From NCBI GenBank assembly GCA_030627905.1, contig DAOVRZ010000098.1, positions 1-23,047 on the forward strand: a DNA stretch of 23,047 nt, in the 5' to 3' direction. Source of the stretch: JAGMES01 sp023128035. GTDB lineage: Bacteria; Bacillota; Halanaerobiia; DY22613. Positions within the stretch are counted from its first letter, which is position 1. The number at the start of each line of letters is the position of its first letter. The notes beneath the pieces were generated by a model. That model did not search any database, was not told the origin of the DNA, and saw only the letters and a list, made by a program, of their open reading frames with translations. Shown here piece by piece: positions 22,766 to 23,047 of the stretch. The translations under genes and the position numbers were made by a program.

Positions 22766-22945
22766 GGACAGGCCTCATTTGAGTTAGTGAATAAAATCGT
22801 TAAAAAGTTCAATCTTAAAGATCCCATTACACATCGAACTTCACCCCCCCATGGATGTCGAAAAGAAAAATGTAGATATTATTTTACTGCGTAATTATTT
22901 ATATCTAAATCAGCTCTAACGAGTAAAAATTTTTCGAGATAATAA

Positions 22946-22974
22946 TTCTCATAAATGAATAAATATGATATAAT
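22946..22974 (+). promoter_or_regulatory. Probable promoter of the gene leaving the window
   Basis: TTCTCA (22946-22951), 17-base spacer, perfect TATAAT (22969-22974). A perfect 9-bp inverted repeat ATATAATAT-N6-ATATTATAT (22968-22991) overlaps the -10 box and the start site and could be an operator, although such repeats arise easily in AT-rich DNA. Confidence 0.55.
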
Positions 22975-23019
22975 ATAATTAGATATTATATTGATTTATA
23001 GCCAATTGAGGGGGTTATT

Positions 23020-23047
23020 ATGAAAAGAAAAACTAGAAAACAAAAAA
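23020..23047 (+). CDS. N-terminus of an unidentified protein (cut by window edge)
   Basis: ATG at 23020 with GAGGGGG nearby, opening with the very basic MKRKTRKQK. Nine codons are visible. The strong ribosome site and upstream promoter make it a credible gene start; nothing can be said of function. Confidence 0.6.

Noticed and set aside
22637..22894. Plus-strand gene with Cys/His-rich tail
   Set aside because: No start codon or ribosome site in frame, and it overlaps the OsmC-like remnant; kept only as a finding.

Overview
The window comes from an AT-rich Firmicute-type genome (Shine-Dalgarno sites such as GGAGG and AAGGGGG precede almost every gene). It encodes a complete RND-periplasmic adaptor-TolC efflux set, which only makes sense in a cell with an outer membrane. 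Together with HutP, a Na+-pumping decarboxylase subunit and the mtnA-ahcY-mtaD cluster, this suggests a diderm, anaerobic, fermentative Firmicute of the Halanaerobiales kind. The organism assignment is inference from gene content only.

Layout. 1-125: the 3' end of an IS66-like transposase gene running in from the left edge. 224-523: a stand-alone 5S rRNA-tRNA-Asn unit on the minus strand with its own sigma-A promoter and terminator. 549-7397: a minus-strand efflux operon (tetR, tolC-like, adaptor, RND pump) with a TetR-type operator on the promoter and a large palindrome between tetR and the outer-membrane gene. 7426-8556: a decayed ZIP transporter and a RadC-like JAMM-domain protein. 8959-10899: a B12-binding radical SAM enzyme with a PqqD/RRE-like C-terminus. 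10986-14644: mtnA-ahcY-mtaD, which removes or recycles the by-products of SAM chemistry (SAH, MTA, possibly 5'-deoxyadenosine). 15045-16961: the only substantial plus-strand unit, a small XRE regulator plus an M3/M2-like zinc peptidase. 17169-18089: an orphan AllH-like (DUF2877) protein. 18389-20307: hutP followed, after a structured leader, by an OadB/GcdB-type Na+-pump subunit. 20626-22371: a PAS-GAF-GGDEF diguanylate cyclase. 22559-23047: a broken OsmC-like remnant and the first codons of a gene leaving the window.

Two features stand out. First, the 359-base gap between hutP and the oadB-like gene is built like an antitermination leader. It holds two 21-nt direct repeats, each in or across a hairpin loop and each made of GUGA tetrads at 8-nt spacing. 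A strong intrinsic terminator follows, with a competing pairing that would break its 5' arm. HutP is a histidine-dependent RNA-binding antiterminator, so hutP may control a Na+ pump of histidine/glutamate fermentation here rather than a hutHUIG operon. Second, four copies of an exactly 119-bp, three-hairpin element lie between 14.7 and 20.6 kb and none lies elsewhere in the window. Each sits at a transcription-unit boundary; two copies in inverted orientation bracket the XRE-peptidase unit, and one supplies the peptidase stop codon.

No CRISPR array, prophage or complete insertion sequence is visible.
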